This document shows, piece after piece, positions 7,605 to 16,288 of a stretch of DNA of 58,708 nt (its first letter is position 1; each line of letters begins with the position of its first letter). The stretch lies in NCBI RefSeq assembly GCF_900103035.1, contig NZ_FMWO01000060.1, forward strand, positions 1 through 58,708, read 5' to 3'. A program made the translations under genes and the position numbers. The stretch is from Nitrosomonas mobilis (GTDB lineage Bacteria; Pseudomonadota; Gammaproteobacteria; Burkholderiales; Nitrosomonadaceae). Below the pieces are notes generated by a model. That model was given only the letters and a program-made list of their open reading frames with translations, was not told the DNA's origin and did not search any database.

Positions 7605-8525
7605 TTCCTGATTAGCAACGAACGTCAGCCATTCGAATAGAGTGCAAGGGCTGCGGAGTGGTCGAAGCAGCGGCGACCAGCAATCGTTCGTGCAGTGAGC
7701 AAAGATCAAAACGCCGGTTGAATCGGTAACTGAAGGCGGCAAGATAGCGAGCGGCATACTTGCGGAAGTTGAAAGCATGGTAACAACCCGACAAGCTGGT
7801 CTTGAGATTGCCGAGGATAGTGTTGATCCACCGGAACTCGGGAGTCTCCTTTGGTTTGCGTCCGGCGATAACTGTAAAATGGTGGCTACAGCCAATTTTG
7901 GTGACGGCACCAAAGCAGGCCAAGGCATCCGAGAACACCGTGCTGCCGGGTGCCAGACAATCCTTTGCCCAGGCTGAAATTGCCTTTAGCGTAAATCCCG
8001 AGACTGGGGTAAGCCTCACGCGCAAAGGGTGATCATCCTCAGTCAGAGACACAGCGGCAACAATGGGTACCTTATTCTCTGAACCTCTGCCCGCTTTTCC
8101 TCCCGCACGCTCTCCACCAAGATAAGCATCATCGACCTGGATTCTGCCATCAAGGACATAGCGCTCATCACGATTAGCCATCGCCTGCATCAGTTTGTGA
8201 TGTATCAACCATGCCGTAGGATAGCTCACTCCCAGCTGGCGCTTGAGCGCCAGGGATGATAAACCGGTCTTGGCCTGACTAACCAGATAAATTGCCAAAA
8301 ACCAGACGGTCAACGGTAGTTTAGTGCCCTGAAAAACTGTCCCGGCAATCAATGAGGTCTGATGTCGGCAGGCTCTGCATTGAAAAATCTTGCGTATACC
8401 ATCACGTATAACATAGTAAGCAGTACCGTTACAGCGTGGACAGTGAAACCCATAACAGCCATGACTTTTATGTCGCAACAAACTCGTCAGACACATCTTG
8501 CTGACGTTCGTTGCTAATCAGGAAT
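7604..8525 (-). mobile_element. IS1595-family insertion sequence, about 0.92 kb
   Basis: The perfect inverted repeat ATTCCTGATTAGCAACGAAC plus GTCAG occurs at 7604-7628 and 8501-8525, flanking one transposase gene. Similarity between the two ends extends imperfectly about 13 bp further out (TCGCACCAAA against TCGTGCCAAA), so the true ends may lie slightly outside. No clear 8-bp target duplication was found. The element marks the junction between AT-rich chromosome and the GC-rich block on its right. Confidence 0.8.
7612..8496 (-). CDS. IS1595-family transposase
   Basis: The 294-residue transposase has an N-terminal zinc ribbon (CPRCNG at about residues 19-24, CRACRHQTS at about 40-48), a helix-turn-helix region (LGVSYPTAWLIHHKLM), and a DDE-type catalytic core (QVDDAYLGGERAGGKAGRGS, then VFSDALACFGAV), in the ISXO2-like style. 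Length and termini are consistent with an intact gene. Its stop lies in the inverted repeat. It is the only gene of the element. Confidence 0.88.
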   Translation of the reverse strand: MCLTSLLRHKSHGCYGFHCPRCNGTAYYVIRDGIRKIFQCRACRHQTSLIAGTVFQGTKLPLTVWFLAIYLVSQAKTGLSSLALKRQLGVSYPTAWLIHHKLMQAMANRDERYVLDGRIQVDDAYLGGERAGGKAGRGSENKVPIVAAVSLTEDDHPLRVRLTPVSGFTLKAISAWAKDCLAPGSTVFSDALACFGAVTKIGCSHHFTVIAGRKPKETPEFRWINTILGNLKTSLSGCYHAFNFRKYAARYLAAFSYRFNRRFDLCSLHERLLVAAASTTPQPLHSIRMADVRC

Positions 8526-8708
8526 TGCTTTGGCACGAATGCTACCACGTCACCACTATCGGGCCTCGCCCAGCACGTCGGCTGCGGCAAGCTGAAGAAT
8601 CCTTCTAGTCAGGACCGTTGTTGGTCGCCTGAGATAACGGTTCTCTTGTCCATTGCGGCCTTTTTTCGCGTTTCCTCTCTTGCGGCAAGCCTTCGCAGTG
8701 GTAAGATG

Positions 8709-8720
8709 GTAATAGATTAC
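8709..8720 (+). promoter_or_regulatory. Possible operator before tetR
   Basis: GTAATAGATTAC is a perfect 5-bp dyad with a 2-nt spacer, 22 nt upstream of the tetR ATG. TetR regulators usually bind such dyads in their own promoter. Support is only by position and symmetry. Confidence 0.3.
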
Positions 8721-8741
8721 TTACTTTTGGAAGAGCAAACA

Positions 8742-9356
8742 ATGAGCGGACACCCTAAGCACTTACCGGCCGATAAGCGACGTGCGGCCACAGTCGAGGC
8801 AGTGGTCAGTCTGGCCGCCGAGCAAAACCCCAGCGACATCACGACAATGGCCATCGCGCAGCGTATGGGGCTGACCCAAGGGGCACTGTTTCGTCACTTT
8901 CCGACCAAGGATGCCATTCTGCAGGCGGTGGTATCCTGGATCACAGAGCGCCTGCTGACCCGGGTGGACAAGGCTGCAGAAAGTACCACGTCTCCGGTTG
9001 CAGCCTTGGAGGCGGTCTTCATGACGCATATCGATTTCGTGTCCGAGCACCCAGGTGTGCCGAGGATGCTCTTCGGCGAATTGCAGCGACCGGGAGAAAC
9101 CCTTCCCAAGCGAATGGTGCAGACCTTGATTCATCACTACGGAGAGCGGCTGCATCGCCTGCTCGAAGCCGGCAAGGTGCAGGGTGAGCTGGATGCGGGA
9201 CTGGATGTGGACGCCGCCGCTGTCTTGTTCATCGGCGCCATCCAAGGGTTGGTAATGCAGTCGCTGCTAGCAGGCGATGTGGCGCGCATCCGCCGTGACG
9301 CGCCGGGAGTGTTCGCCATCTACCACTGTGGTATCCGCCACTCGGAGGCCAGGTAA
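8742..9356 (+). CDS. TetR-family transcriptional regulator of an ABC efflux operon
   Basis: From ATG 8742 the protein is 204 residues, a normal TetR length. The DNA-binding helix-turn-helix is in TTMAIAQRMGLTQGALFRHF at about residues 31-50. The C-terminal half is a helical ligand/dimer domain ending HSEAR. The start is preferred over the long upstream opening because the TetR domain begins with MSGHPKHLPADKRR. Its stop TAA overlaps the ATG of the HlyD gene by one base, so it is the first gene of the efflux operon and probably represses it. This resembles the YbiH/CecR regulator that precedes ybhGFSR in enterobacteria. The DNA is much richer in GC than the chromosome to either side. Confidence 0.88.
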   Translation: MSGHPKHLPADKRRAATVEAVVSLAAEQNPSDITTMAIAQRMGLTQGALFRHFPTKDAILQAVVSWITERLLTRVDKAAESTTSPVAALEAVFMTHIDFVSEHPGVPRMLFGELQRPGETLPKRMVQTLIHHYGERLHRLLEAGKVQGELDAGLDVDAAAVLFIGAIQGLVMQSLLAGDVARIRRDAPGVFAIYHCGIRHSEAR

Positions 9357-10399
9357 TGAAGATCAATGGTCTTTCTAACAAAGTCAAACGTACCCTCGCT
9401 GTTGCCGCCATCGTCGCGATTGTAAGTGGTTCCGGCTTCTTCTTCTGGATGCAGCGCGCAGGTACTGACGACGGCCAGCTGCGCTTGTACGGCAATGTTG
9501 ACATTCGCGAGGTGCAGCTGGCCTTCCGCCAGCCTGGGCGCGTGACTAAAATGGTTTTCGATGAGGGCGATGCCGTACGCGCCGGCGAACGCATGGCCGT
9601 GCTTGATGCGCAACCCTATCGAGAAGCCCTTGCGGCGGCACAGGCCCAAGTGCAAGTAGCACAGGCGGAACTGGCCAAGCTGCGCCACGGCTTGCGGCCG
9701 CAGGAAATCACGCAGGCGCGAGAGACGCTCAAGCAGGCACAAGCGCTCGCCACCGAGGCTAAGCGTAACTTTCAACGCCAGAGCCGCCTGTCGGAATCGG
9801 GCTTCAGCAGCAAGCGTACGTTTGATGCCGCCCGCACGGCACGAGACCAGGCAGTTGCTGGCGTCGAAGCAGCCAAGGCAGCTTTGTCGCAGGCATCCGA
9901 AGGCTTTCGCAAGGAAGACATTGTCGCCGCAGAGGCTCGCGTTGCGGCCGCGCAGGCTGCCGCAACGCGAGCTACTACAGCCTTGGCGGATACCGAATTG
10001 ATGGCACCTAATAACGGAACCGTCATCGCACGAGTACGTGAGCCTGGCAGCATGGTTGCAAGCCATAGCACGGTCTACAGCCTGAGCCTGGACAAGCCGG
10101 TTTACGTGCGCGCCTACACGGGTGAGTCGGATTTGGGGCGCATTGCACCCGGCACTGTGGTGCGCGTCAAGAGCGATTCATCGGAGAAGGTCTATCGCGG
10201 CCAGATCGGCTTCATATCGCCACGGGCCGAATTCACACCCAAGACGGTGGAGACGACGGATCTGCGTACCGATCTGGTGTACCGTCTGCGTATCGTCATC
10301 GACGAAGCTGACAGCGACGGTGCCTTGCGCCAAGGTATGCCGGTGACGATCGAGGTCGAAGCGAAAGCCGGCACCGGTATCCCGGCGGAGGAGCGTTGA
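9356..10399 (+). CDS. HlyD/MFP periplasmic adaptor of ABC efflux pump (YbhG type)
   Basis: The 347-residue protein has an N-terminal membrane anchor (RTLAVAAIVAIVSGSGFFFW), a biotinyl-lipoyl half (YGNVDIREVQLAF to RAGERMAVLDAQPY), a long Ala-rich alpha-helical hairpin at about residues 85-215 (AQAQVQVAQAELAKL, AEARVAAAQAAATRA), the second lipoyl half (LMAPNNGTVIARVREPG) and a beta-barrel domain. It would link the inner-membrane ABC-2 transporter to an outer-membrane factor. It lies between tetR and the ATPase gene with almost no spacing. The outer-membrane gene at the operon end is broken. Confidence 0.9.
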   Translation: MKINGLSNKVKRTLAVAAIVAIVSGSGFFFWMQRAGTDDGQLRLYGNVDIREVQLAFRQPGRVTKMVFDEGDAVRAGERMAVLDAQPYREALAAAQAQVQVAQAELAKLRHGLRPQEITQARETLKQAQALATEAKRNFQRQSRLSESGFSSKRTFDAARTARDQAVAGVEAAKAALSQASEGFRKEDIVAAEARVAAAQAAATRATTALADTELMAPNNGTVIARVREPGSMVASHSTVYSLSLDKPVYVRAYTGESDLGRIAPGTVVRVKSDSSEKVYRGQIGFISPRAEFTPKTVETTDLRTDLVYRLRIVIDEADSDGALRQGMPVTIEVEAKAGTGIPAEER

Positions 10400-10400
10400 A

Positions 10401-12173
10401 ATGCAGGCAAGCCTTGCCATCACTGCCGTGCCTACTGGTGCGGGCGAAAACACCGCCGTCATCATCGAAGGTGTGGACAAGCATTTCGGCAACGTACAAG
10501 CCCTGCAGAGCTTGAGCGCGCGCATCCACTATGGGCGGCTGACGGGCCTGGTCGGCCCCGACGGCGCTGGCAAGACGACGCTGATGCGCATCCTGACCGG
10601 CCTTCTGGTACCCAATACTGGTCGCGTCACCTTGGCCGGCTTTGACGTGGTTAAGGATAACGATGCCATTCACGTGGCCAGCGGCTACATGCCGCAGCGC
10701 TTTGGTTTGTATGAAGACTTGTCGGTGATGGAGAACATGCGCCTGTATGCACAGTTGCGCGGCATGGATGCAGACCGCAATGCCGACCTGTTTGCCGAAC
10801 TGCTCGATTTCACGCGGCTCGGGCCTTTCACCAAGCGCCTCGCCGGCAAGCTCTCCGGCGGCATGAAGCAGAAGCTGGGCCTTGCCTGTGCGCTCATGGC
10901 GCGGCCCAAGGTGCTGCTGCTGGACGAGCCTGGCGTGGGTGTCGACCCGGTCAGCCGCCAGGACTTGTGGCGCATGGTGCAGGTGCTCACTGACGAGGGC
11001 ATGGCCGTGGTTTGGTCCACCGCCTACCTCGACGAGGCCGAGCGCTGTGAAAGCGTGCTGTTGCTGAACCAAGGGAAGCTTCTGTTCGATGGTCCTCCAC
11101 AAGATCTGACTGCACAGCTAGAGGGCCGCAGTTTTCGACTCGAAGATATCGGTACCCAGCGCCGATCAATCCTTACCGAAGCGCTCGATCTTGACAGTGT
11201 AAGCGATGGAGTGATCCAGGGTGCCGGTGTACGCGTGGTGTTGCGCGTGGGTGCGAGCACGGAGCAGATCCAGGCCCTGGCCGATCAGGCGCAGGTGCGG
11301 CTGGCGCCGGTACCCGCGCGCTTTGAAGATGCTTTCATCGATCTCCTCGGCGGTGGTCCTGGCGGCAGTTCAACCCTGGCTGAACGTCTGCCGCCGATTG
11401 AGCTCGGTTCGGACATTGCCGTGTCGTGCCACAGCCTGACCAAGCGCTTCGGCGACTTTACCGCCACCGACAATGTCAGCTTCGAGGTGCGGAAGGGTGA
11501 AATCTTCGGCCTGCTCGGCCCCAACGGCGCCGGCAAATCCACCACCTTCAAGATGCTATGCGGTCTGCTTAAACCGACCGCCGGCGAGGCGCACGTGGTA
11601 GGACACGATCTGCGCCGAGCCACCGGCGTGGCCAAGAGCCGACTTGGCTACATGGCACAGAAGTTCTCGCTCTATGGCCTGCTCTCGGTGCGGCAGAACC
11701 TGGAGTTCTCGGCTGGGGTGTACCAATTGGAAGGAAATACGCGGCGCGAGCGCATCGCCGGAATGATCGAAACCTTCGACCTTGGTAAATGGCTATCCGC
11801 CACCCCGGACTCCCTGCCATTGGGGCACAAGCAGCGCTTGGCGCTGGCCTGCGCGCTGATGCATCGCCCTCCGGTACTGTTTCTGGACGAACCCACTTCG
11901 GGCGTGGATCCTATCACTCGACGTGAGTTTTGGATCCACATCAACGGTCTGGCGCGCAAGGGCGTCACCATCATGGTTACCACCCACTTCATGGACGAGG
12001 CCGAATACTGCGACCGCATAGCCATACTCTCGCGTGCGCAACTGATTGCGCTGGACACACCCGATGCGCTCAAACGTTCGGCGATCAGTCCCGAACGGGC
12101 CGACCCGACCATGGAGGACGCCTTCATTCACTTGGTAGAGTCGGCAGACCGCGAGATGAAGGCCACCACATGA
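10401..12173 (+). CDS. Double-domain ABC transporter ATPase (YbhF type)
   Basis: The 590-residue protein holds two ABC ATPase domains. Domain 1 has Walker A GPDGAGKTT, signature LSGGMKQKLG and Walker B VLLLDEPGVGVDP. Domain 2 has Walker A GPNGAGKST, Walker B VLFLDEPTSGVDP and H-loop TTHFMDEAEYCD, but its signature is altered to LPLGHKQRLA, with no LSGGQ. Asymmetric pairs of this kind are usual in YbhF-like proteins. It energises the two ABC-2 permeases downstream for drug or lipid-like export. Its start is 2 nt after the HlyD stop and its TGA overlaps the next ATG (ATGA), so the operon is tightly coupled. Confidence 0.92.
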   Translation: MQASLAITAVPTGAGENTAVIIEGVDKHFGNVQALQSLSARIHYGRLTGLVGPDGAGKTTLMRILTGLLVPNTGRVTLAGFDVVKDNDAIHVASGYMPQRFGLYEDLSVMENMRLYAQLRGMDADRNADLFAELLDFTRLGPFTKRLAGKLSGGMKQKLGLACALMARPKVLLLDEPGVGVDPVSRQDLWRMVQVLTDEGMAVVWSTAYLDEAERCESVLLLNQGKLLFDGPPQDLTAQLEGRSFRLEDIGTQRRSILTEALDLDSVSDGVIQGAGVRVVLRVGASTEQIQALADQAQVRLAPVPARFEDAFIDLLGGGPGGSSTLAERLPPIELGSDIAVSCHSLTKRFGDFTATDNVSFEVRKGEIFGLLGPNGAGKSTTFKMLCGLLKPTAGEAHVVGHDLRRATGVAKSRLGYMAQKFSLYGLLSVRQNLEFSAGVYQLEGNTRRERIAGMIETFDLGKWLSATPDSLPLGHKQRLALACALMHRPPVLFLDEPTSGVDPITRREFWIHINGLARKGVTIMVTTHFMDEAEYCDRIAILSRAQLIALDTPDALKRSAISPERADPTMEDAFIHLVESADREMKATT

Positions 12174-13339
12174 ACGGCACCACAAAGCACAAGGGCGGGA
12201 GTGGACTACTGCAGACCGACTTGCGCCGTTTTGACCTGCGGCGCCTGATGGCCCTGATCACCAAGGAAAGCCACCAGGCGCTGCGCGACCCCTCGACACT
12301 GCTGATCGCGCTCGTGCTGCCGGTGGTATTGCTGCTGCTGTTCGCCTATGCGGTGTCGCTGGATGCGAAGGATGTCCGCATCGGCGTAGTTCTGGAGTCG
12401 CCCGGCGCATCGGCACAGTCGCTGGCCGCAGCATTTTCGGGCACCCGCTTCCTGAATACGCACTTCGCTTATGACCGGCGTGATGTAGCCGATCAGCTGG
12501 TTTCCGGTGACCTGCGCGGTTACGTGGTGATTCCTCAGGATTTCGAGCAGCGTCTGGCCCAGCGTGGCAACGAGCCGCTGGTGCAGATTATCACCGACGG
12601 CTCCTATCCCAATACCGCCAACTACGTCGAAAACTACGCTCGTGGCGTGGTGCAGTCCTGGCGTGCCGGACTGGACGTCGCAGCACCAGCGCAGTCCATC
12701 GTCCTGGTGCCACGCTACTGGTTCAACCCCGAGCTGGAAAGCCGCCGCGCACTGATCCCCGGTGCCATCGCCATCGTTATGACCATCATCGGCACTATGC
12801 TGACCGCACTGGTGGTGGCGCGCGAATGGGAGCGCGGCACCATGGAGGCGGTGCTGTCCACGCCCGCCTCGGTGGCCGAGATCCTGATCGGTAAGCTGCT
12901 TCCCTACTTCGTGCTTGGCATGCTGTCCACACTGGGCGCGACGGCGCTGGCGGTGTTCGTGTTCGACGTGCCGCTACGCGGCTCGCTCGCGGCCCTGCTG
13001 CTGCTATCAGGCGTGTTCATGGTGCCCGCGCTGGGCCAGGGGCTGCTAATCTCCTCGCTCGCACGCAACCAGTTTCTCGCAGCGCAGATTGCCTTGTTCT
13101 CCGGCTTCTTGCCGTCCTTCATGCTCTCGGGCTTCCTGTACGAGATCGACGCTATGCCGGCGCCGATCCGCGCCATTACCCTGCTGATTCCGGCGCGTTA
13201 CTTCGTCGAGTCTCTTAAGACGGTGTTTCTGGCCGGCGATATCTGGGCGGTCTTCATTCCCAACCTGCTGGCGATGGCGGCGATCGGGACGTTGTTCTTC
13301 ATGCTGGCCAAGCGCGCCACGCGCAAAAATCTGGAATAG
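12170..13339 (+). CDS. ABC-2 type permease (YbhS type)
   Basis: The start is ATG 12170, overlapping the ATPase stop; the longer open frame upstream is an overlap with the ATPase gene. The 389-residue product has a cytoplasmic N-terminus (ITKESHQALRDPSTL), membrane helix 1 (LLIALVLPVVLLLLFAYAV), a large periplasmic loop to about residue 190, then five helices in the C-terminal half. The segment RNQFLAAQIALFSGFLPSFM matches ABC-2 permeases. It pairs with the following gene to form a heterodimeric exporter. Confidence 0.9.
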   Translation: MNGTTKHKGGSGLLQTDLRRFDLRRLMALITKESHQALRDPSTLLIALVLPVVLLLLFAYAVSLDAKDVRIGVVLESPGASAQSLAAAFSGTRFLNTHFAYDRRDVADQLVSGDLRGYVVIPQDFEQRLAQRGNEPLVQIITDGSYPNTANYVENYARGVVQSWRAGLDVAAPAQSIVLVPRYWFNPELESRRALIPGAIAIVMTIIGTMLTALVVAREWERGTMEAVLSTPASVAEILIGKLLPYFVLGMLSTLGATALAVFVFDVPLRGSLAALLLLSGVFMVPALGQGLLISSLARNQFLAAQIALFSGFLPSFMLSGFLYEIDAMPAPIRAITLLIPARYFVESLKTVFLAGDIWAVFIPNLLAMAAIGTLFFMLAKRATRKNLE

Positions 13340-13343
13340 TGTC

Positions 13344-14462
13344 GTGCTCGTATCCTCCTTCAGCTTCACCCGCTTGCGGGCCCAATTCATCAAGGAAGTA
13401 CTTAGTGTCCTGCGCGACCCACGCAGCCGCATGGTGGTATTTGTGCCGCCCATCTTGCAACTTCTGGTCTTCGCCTTTGCCGCAACGCTAGAAGTGCGCA
13501 ATGTCGATATCGCAGTGTACAATCAAGACGCGGGGCGCTGGTCACACGAACTGATACAGCGCCTAAACAGTGCCCACTTCATCACCCGCGTGCGACACGT
13601 GGACAGCCAGCGGCACCTGCACGAGTTGATTGATCGAGGCGAGGTGATCGCGGCACTCGCCATTCCGGTGGATTTCTCACGCACGATTGCCGCTGGCGAT
13701 AGCGGCCTTGCACAGGTACTGGTCGATGGCCGACGCAGCAACTCCGGCCAGATCACCGTCGCCTACCTCTCCACCATCGCAGCCGATGTCGGTGCCGAGG
13801 TCACACCTGACACGCAAGCGCCAGTACCCGTCGTGGTGCGCCATTGGTTCAACCCGAATCTGATCTATCGCTGGTTCATCGTGCCGGGCCTCACCGGTAT
13901 CCTGGCGTTATTCAGCGCGCTCTTAATCACCTCGCTGTCAATCGCCCGCGAGCGCGAGCTGGGCACCTTTGACCAGCTACTGGTATCGCCCACTTCGACG
14001 CCGGAAATCATCATTTCCAAATCGCTGCCCGCACTGGCGATCGGCACCTTGCTGGGTCTTTTCATGGTCGGCACAGGCGTGTTCCTGTTCGGCATCCCCT
14101 TTACCGGCTCGTTCGGCCTGCTGTTCGCCAGTCTGGTGTTGTTCATCCTGTCGGTGGTTGGCATCGGCCTGATGATTTCCGCGGTCAGCATGACGCAACA
14201 ACAAGCCATCCTGGGTGCGTTTGCCATTGGCGTGCCAGCAGTGCTGATGTCCGGCTTTGCCACGCCAGTAGAGAACATGCCTGTTGTCTTGCAATGGCTG
14301 GCCCAGGCCATTCCGCTGACCCACTTCCTCATCATCGTCGAAGGCAGTTTTCTCAAGACCATGCCGCCCGGTGACATTCTCGCCAGCCTGTGGCCGCTGG
14401 CGGTCATCGCCCTCGCCACGCTAACGATGGCCACCGTATTCGTCCGAGGACGCCTGCAATGA
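13344..14462 (+). CDS. ABC-2 type permease (YbhR type)
   Basis: The GTG start at 13344 lies 4 nt after the previous stop. The 372-residue protein has the same architecture as its neighbour: FIKEVLSVLRDPRSRM before helix 1, a periplasmic loop (DAGRWSHELIQRLN), then a five-helix C-terminal half with SIARERELGTFDQLLVSPTS, typical of ABC-2 permeases. It is the second half of the export channel. Its stop overlaps the ATG of the broken outer-membrane-factor gene, showing that the operon once had five or six genes. Confidence 0.9.
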   Translation: MLVSSFSFTRLRAQFIKEVLSVLRDPRSRMVVFVPPILQLLVFAFAATLEVRNVDIAVYNQDAGRWSHELIQRLNSAHFITRVRHVDSQRHLHELIDRGEVIAALAIPVDFSRTIAAGDSGLAQVLVDGRRSNSGQITVAYLSTIAADVGAEVTPDTQAPVPVVVRHWFNPNLIYRWFIVPGLTGILALFSALLITSLSIARERELGTFDQLLVSPTSTPEIIISKSLPALAIGTLLGLFMVGTGVFLFGIPFTGSFGLLFASLVLFILSVVGIGLMISAVSMTQQQAILGAFAIGVPAVLMSGFATPVENMPVVLQWLAQAIPLTHFLIIVEGSFLKTMPPGDILASLWPLAVIALATLTMATVFVRGRLQ

Positions 14463-14645
14463 ATTCCAAGGTCCGCCCCTTCTTCGCGTAACCGTCATCG
14501 GCCTGGCCCCTGGGCGGGTGACGGTTGCGCTGGCCCAACCCTGTGTGCTGCCTGACTACCTGTGCGACCGTGGGCCCCGACTACCGCAATCCACCGTCGG
14601 TTGGCGCCGGTAGCGGCTGGAGCTTGCCTTTTTGACAAGTGAATC
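14459..14645 (+). pseudogene. Truncated NodT/TolC-type outer-membrane factor
   Basis: ATG 14459 overlaps the permease stop and begins MNSKVRPFFA, then hits a stop. In other frames the sequence continues as VTVIGLA and then CATVGPDYRNPPSVGAGS, up to TGA 14643-14645. A lipobox-like leader followed by VGPDYRNP is the standard N-terminus of NodT-family outer-membrane lipoproteins, which complete HlyD/ABC efflux pumps. Only about 60 codons remain, with at least two frameshifts, and the GC-rich block ends soon after. The pump would need an outer-membrane channel from elsewhere. Confidence 0.6.
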
Positions 14646-14741
14646 TCAACCCGCAGACTTGAGCCACTGATGGTCTGCACTGGGCGAACCGACTAGGTCA
14701 TCTGATCAATAGTTTTACGGAAGTGTACTAATGAATTAAAC

Positions 14742-14801
14742 AACCCGGCGGGTTTGAATTACGGACTGAAAGTCCGTATACGCGTCGACTAAACGACGCG
14801 T
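14742..14801 (+). ncRNA. Cluster of three adjacent hairpins, candidate structured RNA
   Basis: Three perfect stem-loops follow each other: AACCC-GGC-GGGTT (14742-14754), ACGGACT-GAA-AGTCCGT (14761-14777) and ACGCGTCG-ACTAAA-CGACGCGT (14780-14801). T-rich sequence (TCTTATTTCGGCTTCATTTTT) comes after. There is no ORF here. The arrangement fits a small structured RNA or tandem terminators at the edge of the acquired block. No known RNA family was recognised. Confidence 0.35.
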
Positions 14802-15262
14802 CTTATTTCGGCTTCATTTTTAAATTATCGTTTGGATTTGGCATCAAAATGATGTTCTAGGTAAACCGTACCACTTCCATATCTATAATCTATAAAATCC
14901 ATGCCGCATCTTCTGTGTAACATATTCTCGCAGCTAAAGCTGACCGGCTAAAGACGGTGGTCTTAATCTTATAATGGTGACATAGCCTAGAAAAAGGTAA
15001 CCACTGGTATGGTATTCGCGGAGCGCGGTTCGGGATAGAAGAAAAAACAGGTATGGTAGAGTTCACTGGAAAAACGCGTTCATATTAGGGATTAATGGTT
15101 CATGTTTTTGGACGGCTTGCAGCGGACCATGTTTTTTTGGAATAAATTGAGAATTAGCTCTTAATTCACATTTAGGAGAAAATGTAACATTTAGATCAGA
15201 ATGGCGAGGCTTAAACTGTTATCATCTATAGCTTCCTATAATTAACTGATACGAGGTCCAAT
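14802..15262. other. Intergenic with a possible IS1595 end relic
   Basis: No gene is seen. GGTGACATAGCC at 14976-14987 equals the 12 outer bases of the right end of the IS1595-family element at 48793-49844, so a solo IS end may remain here. The rest is AT-rich and featureless. Confidence 0.35.
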
Positions 15263-15439
15263 TTGAAATATATCCATTTCGTTATTGTGCTTATGGCAGT
15301 TGCGTTAGTTGCATGCGACTCAAAAAAACATCCCATGGACAAACCGCCTCCTTCTGCTTTTATCGAGCGTGAGTCTGCTCCAGATATGGACAAGCTTGAT
15401 GAGGCTGGCTCAGATACTTCTTCATCCGAAGAAAATTAA
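15263..15439 (+). CDS. Small secreted lipoprotein
   Basis: A 58-codon frame starts at TTG 15263, with GAGG about 10 nt upstream. It encodes KYIHFVIVLMAVALVACDSK, a clear lipoprotein signal with lipobox LVAC, and a short hydrophilic acidic tail (ESAPDMDKLDEAGS, then SSSEEN). The mature part is only about 40 residues. Small lipoproteins of this size are common in betaproteobacterial envelopes, but the function is unknown. A long dyad follows the stop. Confidence 0.6.
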   Translation: MKYIHFVIVLMAVALVACDSKKHPMDKPPPSAFIERESAPDMDKLDEAGSDTSSSEEN

Positions 15440-15445
15440 CGCTTT

Positions 15446-15495
15446 CGAGTTTGCGTAATAGCCGAAATACTCGGGCTGGCAAAAACGCAAACTCG
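15446..15495 (+). terminator. Long-stem inverted repeat after the lipoprotein gene
   Basis: CGAGTTTGCG at 15446-15455 pairs perfectly with CGCAAACTCG at 15486-15495. A nested CCGA-AATAC-TCGG hairpin lies in the loop. It starts 7 nt after the lipoprotein stop. No T-run follows, so it may be an RNA-stabilising or weak terminator structure. Confidence 0.4.
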
Positions 15496-15574
15496 GATAT
15501 GACTGTTTCTTGGCACGGTATATTTCCAGGAGACGGTCATAAAGCGGTTCTTTCATTAATGCGACATAATCAGT

Positions 15575-16056
15575 TCAGCACCACCCTGTTGCTTTACACA
15601 GCCCTAGAACAAGAAGCCTCAGAATCATGCCCGATGCCGTCAGAAAGCCGTAACCGCGCTGACGCTCACACACCCAACATCGATATTCCGATGCGGCCAA
15701 AACCGCAGGTATAGATAGTCCACGAGATAAAATAATACTTCCGCCTATAATCGCCGCTATGCCAATATACATACCAGTTGTGCAAATACCACACGAGAAT
15801 TTGCTAGTCGAAAGCCCATCATCCTTCTTTACCCGGCAAAACTGTGCTATTTCGGCCTCAAGAGCACTCAGATCGTGCCCTGAGAACCTGGCTTCAGGCT
15901 CTCAGGAGCATATGCCATAAATCCCTGGGCATCATTGGCACCATCGGGCTCTGCGGCCATCAAGCCGCCGGATACCTATCCAGCCTCCATGGCTTTCTTA
16001 ACTTCTTCACCGATGGCTCTGGCTTCTTTTAATTTTGCTTTTAGCGCATTTGTCAT
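15575..16056 (-). pseudogene. Decayed gene for a small membrane protein
   Basis: The minus-strand ATG at 16056 opens TNALKAKLKEARAIGEEVKK then AMEAG and a stop. After frame changes, protein-like text continues: SGHDLSALEAEIAQFCRVKK, CGICTTGMYIGIAAIIGGSI, then LSRGLSIPAVLAASEYRCW, to a stop at 15575. This reads as one gene with several stops and shifts, encoding a helical N-terminus and one membrane helix. The family was not recognised. Confidence 0.35.
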
Positions 16057-16231
16057 AATACGCCCTTAAGCATGCAAAAAACTAATAATAACTTCCCCAG
16101 TAAGGTTCTGTCACAAATATTCGTAAAGTATAAACAGTACGGGAAATAATGATTGGGGATGAAGAGTTTTCTGACAGGTGCTAAATTAGACTGACAAAAA
16201 AATTGTAATTAATGTGTGTAATGTAAATCTG

Positions 16232-16267
16232 AGGTGGAGAGGAAATATTAATATTTCCTCTCCACCT
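16232..16267. terminator. Perfect 36-bp palindrome, probable terminator
   Basis: AGGTGGAGAGGAAATATT is followed immediately by its exact reverse complement. It lies 22 nt beyond the stop of the minus-strand secreted-protein gene and would form an 18-bp stem. No T-tract follows on either strand, so factor-independent termination is not certain. Confidence 0.5.
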
Positions 16268-16288
16268 GATTGCCGATAAATTGAGTTA

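Noticed and set aside
7604..8525. Target-site duplication for the first IS1595 element
   Set aside because: Flanking octamers differ; the flanks instead show extended inverted similarity, so the exact ends are uncertain.
11930..12169. Longer N-terminus for the first ABC-2 permease
   Set aside because: The extra codons overlap the ATPase gene and do not look like permease sequence; ATG 12170 overlaps the ATPase stop as in a normal operon.
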